Shown: in pieces, positions 10,346-18,688 of the stretch | How positions within the stretch are numbered: position 1 is the first letter of the stretch | Layout of the letters: every line of letters starts with the position of its first letter | Assembly: GCF_030622045.1 (NCBI RefSeq) | Contig: NZ_CP130886.1 | Coordinates: 6,084,001 to 6,148,000, forward strand | Reading direction: 5' to 3' | DNA from: Planctellipticum variicoloris | GTDB lineage: Bacteria > Planctomycetota > Planctomycetia > Planctomycetales > Planctomycetaceae | DNA length: 64,000 bases | Notes under the pieces: generated by a model | What the model saw: only the letters and a program-made list of their open reading frames with translations | Databases searched by the model: none | What the model was told of the DNA's origin: nothing | Translations under genes and position numbers: made by a program

Positions 10346-11326
10346 ATGTCCAAACAATCTGAAGACAACGTCGCGCAATTTCGCAATGACCAGTCGCGGA
10401 CGCTGACGTCGCCCGTGACTGATGAGCAGCTCCGACCGACTTCCACACTGCAGCGAGTGCAGTTCAGCACACCGCTCACGGAGAAGGATCATCAACGAGT
10501 TGCGGTGTTTCTGGAGTCGCAGCCCCACGTCCACTTTCGCCTCTACGGAGGTTACGGCTGGACTCCGGATCTCGACTTTCTCAGGTGGTATCCACGACTG
10601 AAGCGCTTTTCGGTCAATGAACTGTATCACCTGCGCAACTTCAACGGGCTGCAGCACCTGCCGGATGACGTCGAAGTGCTGGGGATCGGCCGGACGAAAG
10701 GAAGGGATTTCAGTTGGCGCAAACTCAGTCGTTTTGACAAGCTCAAATGCCTTTACGTCGAAGCCCAGACGAAGCACATTGAGGCGACCTCACAGCTCAC
10801 AAGTGTGGAAACGTTGTGTCTTACTTCAATCACGCTCCCCGGCCTCGAACTCCTCACTCCGTTGAAACGGCTTCAGTCGCTTCGTTTGAGCTTGGGCGGT
10901 ACCAGCGACCTCGCGGCTCTTCCAGCCCTCGGTTCACTCAGCTATCTCCATCTCGTAATGGTCCGCGGCTTGGCAGACCTCAGTATGCTGGCCAGGCTCC
11001 CGTCGCTCCAGTCGCTGTACTTGCAGGCTCTCAAGAATGTCACCGTGCTGCCGTCATTTCGTGGCCTGAAGGCGCTGCGCCGCGTCCACCTGGAAACCAT
11101 GAAGGGATTGACGGATCTGGCGCCGGTTGCCGAAGCCCCTAACCTTGAGGAATTGATCGCCATCGACCTGCGGCAGATTCCCGTGGAAAACTTTCGCAGC
11201 TTCGTCGGACATTGGTGCCTGCAAGGTGCCTGTATTGGGCTGGGAAGTCTGAAGCGGAACGCCGAGGTTCGCGATTTGCTTGGTCTTCCCGAATTGAACC
11301 GATATAAGGAATTTGAGTTTCGATAG
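10346..11326 (+). CDS. leucine-rich-repeat protein
   Basis: A 326-residue soluble protein with GGGAGAG upstream of its ATG. From residue ~75 it shows LRR units of ~22-24 residues (LKRLQSLRLSLGG, LPALGSLSYLHLVMVRG, LPSLQSLYLQALKNV, LKALRRVHLETMKGL). No signal peptide or membrane helix is seen. Base composition is lower in G+C than the TPR gene (10,741-10,800 is 34/60 G+C), which could indicate acquisition. Likely a protein-binding module of unknown role. Confidence 0.75.
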   Translation: MSKQSEDNVAQFRNDQSRTLTSPVTDEQLRPTSTLQRVQFSTPLTEKDHQRVAVFLESQPHVHFRLYGGYGWTPDLDFLRWYPRLKRFSVNELYHLRNFNGLQHLPDDVEVLGIGRTKGRDFSWRKLSRFDKLKCLYVEAQTKHIEATSQLTSVETLCLTSITLPGLELLTPLKRLQSLRLSLGGTSDLAALPALGSLSYLHLVMVRGLADLSMLARLPSLQSLYLQALKNVTVLPSFRGLKALRRVHLETMKGLTDLAPVAEAPNLEELIAIDLRQIPVENFRSFVGHWCLQGACIGLGSLKRNAEVRDLLGLPELNRYKEFEFR

Positions 11327-11470
11327 CAGTGGGCAGTTCTGAAGTCCCGGCACAAATACTCGGTCAGTTCAAGGCCGGAATCTCACGACGCCAAGAGTCG
11401 TCAGCCTCACTTGTTCACTCGCCTAGATAAGCGGTCGCCACTGAAACCACTCCTGACAGGACTCTCCTCA

Positions 11471-11854
11471 ATGGGTTTCGTCGACCTCTCCAAGATCCCA
11501 ACAATCACTCCCATTCCCGGCTCCACGCTGCGGACGCCGTTCGGACAGAACCTGATGCTCTCCTACCTGGAAATGGAGGACGGAGCCGAGGTGCCGCTGC
11601 ATCACCATCCCCACGAGCAGCGGGGGATTCTGCTCGAAGGGAAAGTCCAGCACACCATCGGCGACGAAACACACGTCGTCGAACGGGGGTACTACCTCGA
11701 TCAGCCCTTCACGTGCGTAGACTGTGGCAAAGACGAAGTCTGGACGGCGACTCAGCAGAAGTGGTGGTACGAGGTCGCCAAGGGGGACGTGTTTACGACC
11801 GCGCGTCGTTGCCGCATCTGCCGTCGCCGGGATCGTGAACGACGAACAGAATGA
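11471..11854 (+). CDS. half-cupin fused to zinc-ribbon domain (zf-trcl-like)
   Basis: A 127-residue protein from the ATG at 11471 (CAGGA 9 bases upstream). Residues 1-73 are the first half of a cupin_2 fold with the metal motif PLHHHPHEQRGILLEG. The second cupin motif (G-x5-PxGxxH) is missing. At residue 74 the sequence changes to a zinc ribbon: YYLDQPFTCVDCGKDEVWT...ARRCRICRRR, with C82/C85 and C114/C117. In related organisms, as far as I recall, these are normally separate proteins. Either this is a true fusion or a deletion joined two adjacent genes in frame. Function is unknown. Confidence 0.75.
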   Translation: MGFVDLSKIPTITPIPGSTLRTPFGQNLMLSYLEMEDGAEVPLHHHPHEQRGILLEGKVQHTIGDETHVVERGYYLDQPFTCVDCGKDEVWTATQQKWWYEVAKGDVFTTARRCRICRRRDRERRTE

Positions 11855-11898
11855 CGCCGGGTGCACCTGGAGGGGATCGCCCGCAAGGAGCAATAGCA

Positions 11899-12135
11899 AT
11901 GACCGCCCCGTTCGCCCCGCCCCCCTCCCGCCCGGTGCTCTTCGTTCTCTTCGCGATGGGCGTGATGGCGATTGCGATGCCCTTCGGCCGGCGCGAGGAT
12001 TGGCTGGGTTGGGTGGCGTTTCTGGCGATGGCGGTATGCACGCTCGGCGTGTGGGGACTGCTGATCATGGGTTTGGCAAGGGCGTTCCTGGAGAGCCGAC
12101 GAAAACGGGCGGAGTCCGAGGAGCCGCCGGAGTGA
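11899..12135 (+). CDS. small two-helix membrane protein
   Basis: A 78-residue protein from the ATG at 11899, which has AAGGAG 8 bases upstream; an in-frame ATG at 11851 lacks this. Two hydrophobic helices (VLFVLFAMGVMAIAMPF and WVAFLAMAVCTLGVWGLLIMGLA) end in a charged C-terminus. The preceding gene ends 44 bases upstream, so co-transcription is plausible. No family is recognised. Confidence 0.6.
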   Translation: MTAPFAPPPSRPVLFVLFAMGVMAIAMPFGRREDWLGWVAFLAMAVCTLGVWGLLIMGLARAFLESRRKRAESEEPPE

Positions 12136-12144
12136 AGTGGGTGC

Positions 12145-12242
12145 GACCCCTTCAGGGTCGGTGCGTTGTGGCCGGCCGCGTTCCAGGGGTGTCGGAGCGA
12201 AGCTCCTCAACCCCCGGCTAAACACTTTGCCCCCTGCCGGGG
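12145..12242. repeat. two inverted repeats, REP-like spacer element
   Basis: Two stem-loops lie in the 243-base spacer before the DUF1501 gene: GACCC/GGGTC (12145-12149 with 12155-12159) and CCCCGGC/GCCGGGG (12212-12218 with 12236-12242). The sequence between resembles GC-rich REP-like repeats seen in planctomycete spacers; this is recall, not a search result. Confidence 0.4.
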
Positions 12243-12283
12243 TCAGAAGACCAGTTTGACCGGCCACCACGCATCAAAACCTG

Positions 12284-12313
12284 TTGACTTGTCCCGTGTT
12301 CGGGACCGATACT
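12284..12313 (+). promoter_or_regulatory. candidate sigma-70 promoter with internal operator-like palindrome
   Basis: TTGACT at 12284-12289 and GATACT at 12308-12313 are spaced by 18 bases. Between them lies a perfect inverted repeat GTCCCG-TGTT-CGGGAC (12291-12306), placed as a repressor site would be. It precedes the DUF1501 gene by 65 bases. Confidence 0.4.
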
Positions 12314-12378
12314 CTATGGGTTGGGGCGATGTCCTCGACGGACCTGCCTGCCTGATGCACCTTGCCGAGTCACCCGCC

Positions 12379-13800
12379 ATGACCTCTGCCCGCCGCTGCT
12401 GTCCCGGTCCGACCACCCGCCGTGAGTTTCTCCGCGTCGGAGCCTTGGGGCTGGGTTCGTTCACGATGGCCGACCTGCTGCGGTCGCAGGCTCAGGCGGC
12501 GGCTGCCGGGCGGGCGGCGCCGGAGACCTCGGTGATCTTCGTGTGGCTGCCGGGCGGGCCGCCGCATATGGACATGTATGATCTGAAGCCGAACGCCCCG
12601 GCGGAGTATCGCGGGGCGTTCCGGCCGATTCCGACGACGGTGCCGGGGCTCGACGTCTGCGAGCTGCTGCCGCTGCATGCGAAGCTCGCCCATAAGTACA
12701 ACGTGGTCCGCTCGATCGCGCACACGTTTGCCGATCACGGCGGCGGCCACAAGCGGTTCATGACCGGACGCGATCCGCGGACGCCGACCGAGTTCGTCAA
12801 CGATGCCCCGGCGGTCGGGTCGATCGTCGCCCGCGTGCGCGAGCAGGTCACGGCGGGGGTGCCGAACTACGTCTGCGTGGTGGAGCCGGGGCGGGACCAG
12901 GTCGATACTTTCAGCCAGGGGGCGGCGTACCTGGGGCCATCCTACACGCCGTTCATGGTGCCGGGCGATCCGAGCAAGACGGAGTTCAAGGTGCCGAACA
13001 TCGCCCCCGTGGCGGAAGTCGCCGGGCGGCTGGATGACCGGACGAGCCTGTTGCGGTCGTTCGACCGGTTCCGGCGGGACGCCGATCAGTCGGGGCTGAT
13101 GGGGTCGTTCGACACGTTCCACGAGCGGGCGTTCGGGCTGCTGACCAGTGACAAGGCGAAAGTGGCCTTCGATCTGTCGCAGGAAGACCAGTCGACGCGC
13201 GATCGTTACGGCAAGCACGCGTGGGGTCAGCGGCTGCTGATGGCCCGCCGGCTGGTGGAAGCGGGTTGCAGCTTCTGCACGGTGATTCTGGAGAACCCGT
13301 ATCAGTCGGGAATCGAGTGGCTCAAGCAGGGAACCTATAACTGGGATTCTCATGCGGTGAACTGCCACATCTGGGACGACCTGAAACTGCGGCTGCCGAT
13401 CTACGATCAGGCGGTCACGGCGTTGATTGAAGATCTCTACAACCGCGGCCTCGACCGCAAGACGCTGGTGGTCGTGACCGGGGAGTTCGGTCGCACGCCG
13501 CGGATCGAGAGCACGGTCGGTTCGCAGACAGGGGTGAAGCAGCCGGGACGCGATCACTGGCCGCAAGCAATGTCGCTGATCACGTTTGGCGGCGGGATGC
13601 AGACGGGGCAGGTGATCGGCTCGACGAACTCGCGGGGCGAGCATCCGCAGGACCGGCCGCTGTCGCCGAACGATCTGTGGGCGTCGGTCTACCGGCACCT
13701 GGGGATCGATTTCGAGCAGTCGTTCCTGGATCACCGCGGTCGGCCGATGCCGATTCTGCCGTACGGGGCGCCGATCGGCGAGTTGCTGTCGGCGGTGTGA
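12379..13800 (+). CDS. DUF1501 protein with twin-arginine signal
   Basis: A 473-residue protein, start placed at 12379 just before a Tat-like signal (TTRREFLRVGALGLGSF). Family elements include VIFVWLPGGPPHMDMYDLKP, SIAHTFADHGGGHKRFMTG, VVVTGEFGRTPRI and GRDHWPQAMS. DUF1501 proteins belong to the alkaline phosphatase/sulfatase superfamily and usually pair with DUF1549/DUF1553 cytochrome-like proteins. This copy has no such partner adjacent. The biochemical role of the family is not settled. Confidence 0.88.
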   Translation: MTSARRCCPGPTTRREFLRVGALGLGSFTMADLLRSQAQAAAAGRAAPETSVIFVWLPGGPPHMDMYDLKPNAPAEYRGAFRPIPTTVPGLDVCELLPLHAKLAHKYNVVRSIAHTFADHGGGHKRFMTGRDPRTPTEFVNDAPAVGSIVARVREQVTAGVPNYVCVVEPGRDQVDTFSQGAAYLGPSYTPFMVPGDPSKTEFKVPNIAPVAEVAGRLDDRTSLLRSFDRFRRDADQSGLMGSFDTFHERAFGLLTSDKAKVAFDLSQEDQSTRDRYGKHAWGQRLLMARRLVEAGCSFCTVILENPYQSGIEWLKQGTYNWDSHAVNCHIWDDLKLRLPIYDQAVTALIEDLYNRGLDRKTLVVVTGEFGRTPRIESTVGSQTGVKQPGRDHWPQAMSLITFGGGMQTGQVIGSTNSRGEHPQDRPLSPNDLWASVYRHLGIDFEQSFLDHRGRPMPILPYGAPIGELLSAV

Positions 13801-13806
13801 TGGGCG

Positions 13807-13827
13807 GGTATCGGGATTCGGGGATCG
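13807..13827. repeat. three-unit degenerate 7-bp array
   Basis: Three adjacent heptads of the form GGNNTCG (GGTATCG, GGATTCG and a third) follow the DUF1501 stop. One of several 7-bp-period arrays in this window. Confidence 0.45.
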
Positions 13828-13888
13828 CAGAGGAAAGAGAGACGGGGCTTTGGATTCGTTCCGGGGGTGTCGTCGGGATGTGGCTTGA

Positions 13889-14755
13889 TCACTTTGGCGC
13901 GACTGGCGGTTCGGCGGAGAGTGTTTCGATGCCGTAGAGAAAGTCGTAGATGCTTTCTCGCGAGTAGACGTCCCAGGGGGGATTGCTCCAGAGGACCGTG
14001 TTGCCGGTGCGCAGCGACAGTTCCGTGCCGCTGAAGCGGGCCGGGGCGATGTGCCAGGTCAGGTCCTCGGCCGTCGCCTCTTTCCGGGCTTCAATCAGCA
14101 GAAACAGTTCCGGGTCGGTTCCGAGGACGAAGGTGAAGATGGCGCCGTCGAGAATCTCGGCGGATTCCCGGTCGGGATAGCGATAGAGGGGTTGTCGCAG
14201 GAGTCGCAGCTCGGCCTCGTCGGGTTTGCCGGCGGCGGAGAGATCTGCCACGAGATTGCGCATCTGGGTGAGCCGGAGGGGGCGCGAGGCTGCCGGTTTT
14301 GGGGCCTTCGGGAGTCGAATCCAGGTGATGCCCGGTTCCGTGGTCCGCCAGGTGACGTCCTTTGACACGGGGACTTTGACTGTCCGGTCGGACAGCGAAT
14401 GGAATTCGTAGCAGAGGCTGCGCCGCATCCGATCTTCCGGATGATACGCCGACCAGATGGCGGCGATGACTGCGGGGCGGTCGTCTCTGGTCCAGAGGAA
14501 GACGCCGCCGTGCTGGACGTCGGGCCGGACGGGATTGGAGTAAGACAGGAGAGCGCGGGTTTGGAGCGCCAGCGGCGTCTCCGCGTCGCCGGTTTCCGTT
14601 GCGACGAGCGCCCGGGCGCGGTCGAGGTAGAGCTGCTGCCAGGCTTTCATGTCGGCGGGTTGCGTCGGCGGATCTTCTTCCGCCTCGACAGCAACACCAG
14701 GCATCACGCTCAGGAGGATCGCAGCGGCAATCAGTGCGGGGGGTCGTGGGAGCAT
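13889..14755 (-). CDS. secreted conserved hypothetical protein
   Basis: A 288-residue protein with an N-terminal signal (PPALIAAAILLSVMPGVAVEA). The mature part has recognisable blocks: LLSYSNPVRPDVQHGGVFLW, AIWSAYHPEDRMRRSLCYEF and ELFLLIEARKEATAEDLTWH. This pattern is common among uncharacterised planctomycete periplasmic proteins. It carries no catalytic motif I can name. It is flanked by unrelated genes and is probably monocistronic. Confidence 0.75.
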   Translation of the reverse strand: MLPRPPALIAAAILLSVMPGVAVEAEEDPPTQPADMKAWQQLYLDRARALVATETGDAETPLALQTRALLSYSNPVRPDVQHGGVFLWTRDDRPAVIAAIWSAYHPEDRMRRSLCYEFHSLSDRTVKVPVSKDVTWRTTEPGITWIRLPKAPKPAASRPLRLTQMRNLVADLSAAGKPDEAELRLLRQPLYRYPDRESAEILDGAIFTFVLGTDPELFLLIEARKEATAEDLTWHIAPARFSGTELSLRTGNTVLWSNPPWDVYSRESIYDFLYGIETLSAEPPVAPK

Positions 14756-14896
14756 GACTCGACCTGTCTGGCGGAGAAGAGCGATCGACGGGAATCAAAT
14801 ATAGACAGTCAGACTGCATTCCGGCCAGACTGATCTGCTGGAGAACTTTTCGAATCAGAAAGACGGTAAATTGGCGGTCATTCCGTCAGTCCGCGA

Positions 14897-15967
14897 TCAT
14901 CGCCGCAGCCACTCATCGCGATGTGTCGCGACGAACTCGTCGTCGAGCAGGTGCGGATAGTCTCGGCTGATTCGATCCAGCGCTGCCGCCTGACCCGGTG
15001 AGAGTCTTTCCGCCGGGTCGAGGAAGACGAGGTTCTCCAGGAGGCCCTGGCGCCGGAGGACTTCGTGGATGCCGGCGATGCAGCCGGCGAAGCCGTTGGC
15101 CGCGTCGAAGACGACCGCGTTCGCGTCGGTTACCTGCTGCGCCAGGGCAAGCCAGTCGGCCGACATTGATCCGCCGGTGCGGACGATGTCGTGTGCCGCA
15201 TTGAGTTGCGCGACGGCCTGTTGCGTCCAGACGGCCCAGTGACCGAGGAGGCCGCCGACGATCCGGCGGTCGAACGGCTGGCCGTTACGAACGAAGCGAA
15301 AGGGCGTGACCAGATCGAGCAGGATGTTGTCGTCGTTGCCGGTGTAGAGGGCGATGTCGTCCCGGCCGGCGTCGACGACGGCCCGGATGACGTCGAGCGT
15401 CTGGTAGCGATTGAAGGGCGCCAGTTTGATGGCGACGAGGGATTCCAGCTCGGCGAACCGCCGCCAGAAGGAATAGGGCAGGATGCGTCCGCCGACGGCG
15501 GGTTGCAGATAGAAGCCCATCAGCGGCAGCACGTCTCCGACCGTCCTGCAGTGAGCCAGAAGCTCATCGTCCGAAGCGGTCTTGAGCGCAGCGAGGCTCA
15601 GCAGGCCGCAGTGGTAGCCGAGGTCGCGGAGCAGCGCGGCTTCGCGGACCGCCTGCGGCGTGGGACCGCAGATTCCGCCGATGCGGATCAGCGGTGACGT
15701 TCGCTGTGCGTCGGCCCGGTCGAGCTCTTCGCGGGCGAGTTCCAGGACCGGATGGAAGAGACCGTGTTGCGGTTCGCGGATGGCAAACTGCGTCGTGTGG
15801 ACGCCGACGGCCAGGCCTCCGGCGCCTGCGGCGAGGTAGTAGCGGGAGAGAGCCCGCTGGCGTCGTTCGTCGAGCCGGCGGTCGCTGGTGAGCGCCAGCG
15901 GATGGGCGGGGATGGCCGCGCCGAGCTGCAGAGTCTCGCGGATGATCGGTGGCAGGGACTGGGTCAT
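14897..15967 (-). CDS. dihydrodipicolinate synthase-family aldolase/lyase
   Basis: A 356-residue TIM-barrel protein, longer than DapA (~290). The Schiff-base lysine is in LVAIKLAPFNRY. The equivalent of the DapA tyrosine is in LMGFYLQPAV, and GGICGPTPQAVREA matches the family's second strand region. The family covers DapA, N-acetylneuraminate lyase and keto-deoxy sugar acid aldolases. The context (epimerase, DUF1501, PSCyt1 protein) argues for a catabolic sugar-acid aldolase rather than lysine synthesis. Its ATG directly follows the TGA of the upstream epimerase, so the two are translationally coupled. Confidence 0.83.
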   Translation of the reverse strand: MTQSLPPIIRETLQLGAAIPAHPLALTSDRRLDERRQRALSRYYLAAGAGGLAVGVHTTQFAIREPQHGLFHPVLELAREELDRADAQRTSPLIRIGGICGPTPQAVREAALLRDLGYHCGLLSLAALKTASDDELLAHCRTVGDVLPLMGFYLQPAVGGRILPYSFWRRFAELESLVAIKLAPFNRYQTLDVIRAVVDAGRDDIALYTGNDDNILLDLVTPFRFVRNGQPFDRRIVGGLLGHWAVWTQQAVAQLNAAHDIVRTGGSMSADWLALAQQVTDANAVVFDAANGFAGCIAGIHEVLRRQGLLENLVFLDPAERLSPGQAAALDRISRDYPHLLDDEFVATHRDEWLRR

Positions 15968-17002
15968 TCAGAAGCGCCCGTCGCGGCTTTCGAAGTGAGT
16001 CGGCTTGTCGAGACGCGGGCCGCCAGAGGTGATCCACTCGGCGATCCAGCGGATCACTTGCTCGGGCATCACGCGCGGATGGCCGACGCGGTCCAGCAGC
16101 GGATGCGCGTTGTTGAGGAGTGCGTCGGGGGCTTCTGCGCCTGTGAAGACCGGCGGCCGACCGAAGAGCTGGCCGAACTGTTCGCAGATCTGACGCACGC
16201 TGAGCGTCTCGGGGCCCGTGAGATTGAGGACGCTGGCCGGGCTGGTGGCGAGCGAGAAAGCGGCCAGCGCCGCGGCGTTGGCGTCGGCCTGCCAGATGAC
16301 GTTGAAGTGTCCCATCGTCAGGTCAACCGGTTCGCCGCGGTAGACTTTCAATGCCAGGTCGACGAGGACGCCGTAACGCAGTTCGCAGGCGTAGTTGAGG
16401 CGGAGCAGTGCGACCGGCGTGCCGGCGATCTGGCTGAAGTGTTCGAAGATCCGTTCGCGACCCAGGCAGCTCATGGCGTATTCGCCGACGGGCGCGACCG
16501 GATCGGTTTCGCGGCTGCCGCCGTTGACGACGGGCGAGTTGCCATACACGTTCCCTGTCGAGAAGGCCAAAATTCGCGAGCCGGCATAGCGCTGGCAGAC
16601 GAGTCCCGGCAGCCAGGCGTTCATGGCCCAGGTGAGCGATTCCTGGCCCGAGGAACCGAACTTGCGACCGGCCATGTAGAGGGCCAGCGGAGCGTCAGGC
16701 AGTGCGGCGAGGGCCGCGGGATCGAGCAGATCGGCCTGAATCGTTTCGACGCCGTGCTGTTCGAGGTTGGCGCGGACGGCAGGATCACTGAACCGAGCGA
16801 CGCCGAATACGCGCCGCTTCGTGCCTGCAGCCTCGGAAGCCAGCACGGCCATCCGCGCCAGCGTCGGCCCCATCTTGCCCGCGACGCCGAGAATGATCAG
16901 GTCGCCGGGAAATCGCGCCAGGGCTTCGATGGCGGCGGGCGTCGGCTCGCTGAGGAGCGTTTCGAGCTGATCGACGGAGGAGATTGTGGTCGGGAGTGAC
17001 AT
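15968..17002 (-). CDS. NAD-dependent epimerase/dehydratase (short-chain extended)
   Basis: A 344-residue protein from the ATG at 17002; an upstream GTG at 17029 is also open. The Rossmann motif is LIILGVAGKMGPTLARMA (G-x-x-G-x-x-G). Further family elements are ILAFSTGNVYGN and a YxxxK-like region, EYAMSCLGRE, in which the lysine is not in its usual place. That change could mean an altered mechanism. It is coupled to the DapA-like gene downstream and likely acts on the same sugar-acid pathway in the cytoplasm. Confidence 0.78.
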   Translation of the reverse strand: MSLPTTISSVDQLETLLSEPTPAAIEALARFPGDLIILGVAGKMGPTLARMAVLASEAAGTKRRVFGVARFSDPAVRANLEQHGVETIQADLLDPAALAALPDAPLALYMAGRKFGSSGQESLTWAMNAWLPGLVCQRYAGSRILAFSTGNVYGNSPVVNGGSRETDPVAPVGEYAMSCLGRERIFEHFSQIAGTPVALLRLNYACELRYGVLVDLALKVYRGEPVDLTMGHFNVIWQADANAAALAAFSLATSPASVLNLTGPETLSVRQICEQFGQLFGRPPVFTGAEAPDALLNNAHPLLDRVGHPRVMPEQVIRWIAEWITSGGPRLDKPTHFESRDGRF

Positions 17003-17034
17003 CGATTCGCACGGCGCGTCAATTCGCACGGTAT

Positions 17035-17101
17035 TCTCTGGCTCTCGGCACTCGACTCTGGACTCTCGACTTCTTTCGAAATTCCGCCTTCGTCATTCGA
17101 T
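17035..17101. repeat. two degenerate 7-bp-period arrays
   Basis: Five heptads of the form CTCTCGG/CACTCGA run 17035-17069. After 11 bases, three heptads of the form ATTCCGC/CTTCGTC/ATTCGAT run 17081-17101. Both lie between the epimerase and the DUF1501 gene 17111-18526. Confidence 0.6.
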
Positions 17102-17110
17102 ATTGTCTCT

Positions 17111-18526
17111 CTACGCCAGGATGTCGTGCACGACTTTGCCGTGGACGTCGGTCAGACGGAAGTCGCGGCCCTGGAAGCGGTAGGTGAGCTGCTCGTGATT
17201 GAAGCCGAGCAGGTGCAGGATCGTGGCGTGCAGGTCGTGGACGTGGACCTGGCCCGCGGTGACGCCGAAGCCGAGCTCGTCGGTCTCGCCGTGCAGGTGC
17301 CCGGCTTTGAGCCCGCCGCCCGCCATCCAGAGGGTGAACGAGTCGATGTGATGATCGCGGCCCAGGGTGCCGCGCTGTTCGCCCATCGGCGTCCGGCCGA
17401 ACTCGCCGCTCCAGACGACGAGCGTTTCGTCGAGGAGTCCCCGTCGCTTCAGATCGAGGACCAGGGCGGCGGCGGCCTGGTCGACGTCCTTGCAGACCTT
17501 GGCGAGGGCCTCTTCGAGGTCGGCTCCGTTCCCGCCGTGGTGGTCCCAGTCGGTGTGGTAAAGCTGCACGAAGCGGACGCCCCGCTCGACGAGCCGCCGG
17601 GCGAGCAGGCAGTTGTTGGCGAACGACGATCCGCCGGGCTTGGCGCCGTACAGGTCGAGCGTTTCGGCGGTTTCGTCCTGCAGCCGCATCAGTTCCGGGG
17701 CGCTGGTCTGCATGCGAAAGGCGGTTTCGTAGGCGTTGATCCGGGTGGCGATCTCCGGATCGGCGACGGTCTGCATCCGCAGGCGATTGAGATCGGCGAC
17801 GGCATTGACGAACTCGCGCTGATCCTCGGGGGTCACGCCGACGGGGTTGTCGAGATCGAGAATCGGCGCCCCCTGCCCGCGGAGGGGAACCCCCTGGTAG
17901 CTCGTCGGGAGGAAGCCGCTCGACCAGAGCGTATTGCCGGCCCGCGGACCGCGGGGACCGGACTGCAGAACCACGAAGCCGGGCAGATCCGACGACGGGC
18001 TTCCCAGGCCATAGGTGACCCAGGAACCGAGACTGGGTCGGCCGGGGGCCTGGAAGCCGCAGTTCAAGAAGAGCTTGGCGGGGCCGTGGTTGAAGACATC
18101 GGTCTTGACGCCGCGGAGCCAGCAGACGTCGTCGACGATCTGCCGGTGGTACGGGAGCAACTCGCTCAGCTCCATGCCGCATTCGCCGTATTTCATGAAC
18201 TTCTGGCGAGAGCCGAGGAGCTTGGCGTCGGGCTTGAGGAAGGCGAAGCGTCGCCCGGCGATCAGGCTGTCGGGCGGCGGCTGGCCGTCGTAGGTCCGCA
18301 GGACGGGTTTGTCTTCGAACAGATCGAGCTGGCTGGGGCCGCCGGCCATGAACAGGAAGATGACGTTCTTGATCTTCGGAGCGGACTGCGGCGGGTGCGG
18401 CAGGAGCGGGTTCGATTCCGCCGCCGGGAGGTCGCGCTGCAGGAGCTGCGAGAGGGCGATGGCTCCGAGGCCGATCGGCCCGGCGTGGAGGAAGTCGCGC
18501 CTGTGGAGGGAGGGGTTGTGTGGCAT
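17111..18526 (-). CDS. DUF1501 protein with twin-arginine signal
   Basis: A 471-residue protein starting MPHNPSLHRRDFLHAGPIGL, a Tat-type signal. Family motifs: VIFLFMAGGPSQLDLFEDKP, LYHTDWDHHGGNGAD, LVVWSGEFGRTPMGE and LGRDHHIDSFTLWMAGGG. It lies directly downstream of the PSCyt1/DUF1549/DUF1553 gene, the usual pairing in planctomycetes. The pair probably works in the periplasm or at the membrane on an unknown, possibly glycan-derived, substrate. It is distinct in sequence from the DUF1501 protein at 12379. Confidence 0.88.
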   Translation of the reverse strand: MPHNPSLHRRDFLHAGPIGLGAIALSQLLQRDLPAAESNPLLPHPPQSAPKIKNVIFLFMAGGPSQLDLFEDKPVLRTYDGQPPPDSLIAGRRFAFLKPDAKLLGSRQKFMKYGECGMELSELLPYHRQIVDDVCWLRGVKTDVFNHGPAKLFLNCGFQAPGRPSLGSWVTYGLGSPSSDLPGFVVLQSGPRGPRAGNTLWSSGFLPTSYQGVPLRGQGAPILDLDNPVGVTPEDQREFVNAVADLNRLRMQTVADPEIATRINAYETAFRMQTSAPELMRLQDETAETLDLYGAKPGGSSFANNCLLARRLVERGVRFVQLYHTDWDHHGGNGADLEEALAKVCKDVDQAAAALVLDLKRRGLLDETLVVWSGEFGRTPMGEQRGTLGRDHHIDSFTLWMAGGGLKAGHLHGETDELGFGVTAGQVHVHDLHATILHLLGFNHEQLTYRFQGRDFRLTDVHGKVVHDILA

Positions 18527-18567
18527 GTCTGATGTTGCCTTGATGGCGCGGATTGAGTCGATTACCG

Positions 18568-18609
18568 GAAAGTGAAAAGTGAGAATTGAGTAGTGCCAAG
18601 TGCAAAGTG
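18568..18609. repeat. six-unit degenerate 7-bp array (NNAAGTG)
   Basis: Six consecutive heptads ending mainly in AGTG (GAAAGTG, AAAAGTG, ...) occupy the spacer between the PSCyt1 gene and the DUF1501 gene of the same operon. The period of 7 is exact and only the unit sequence drifts. Confidence 0.65.
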
Positions 18610-18688
18610 TGCATGAACTGGCAGGCGAGCCGCCAGTGGCACGCGTTTGGACGCGCTGCAGGTGCTGGTGTTGTGCTGCATCGCTGGT

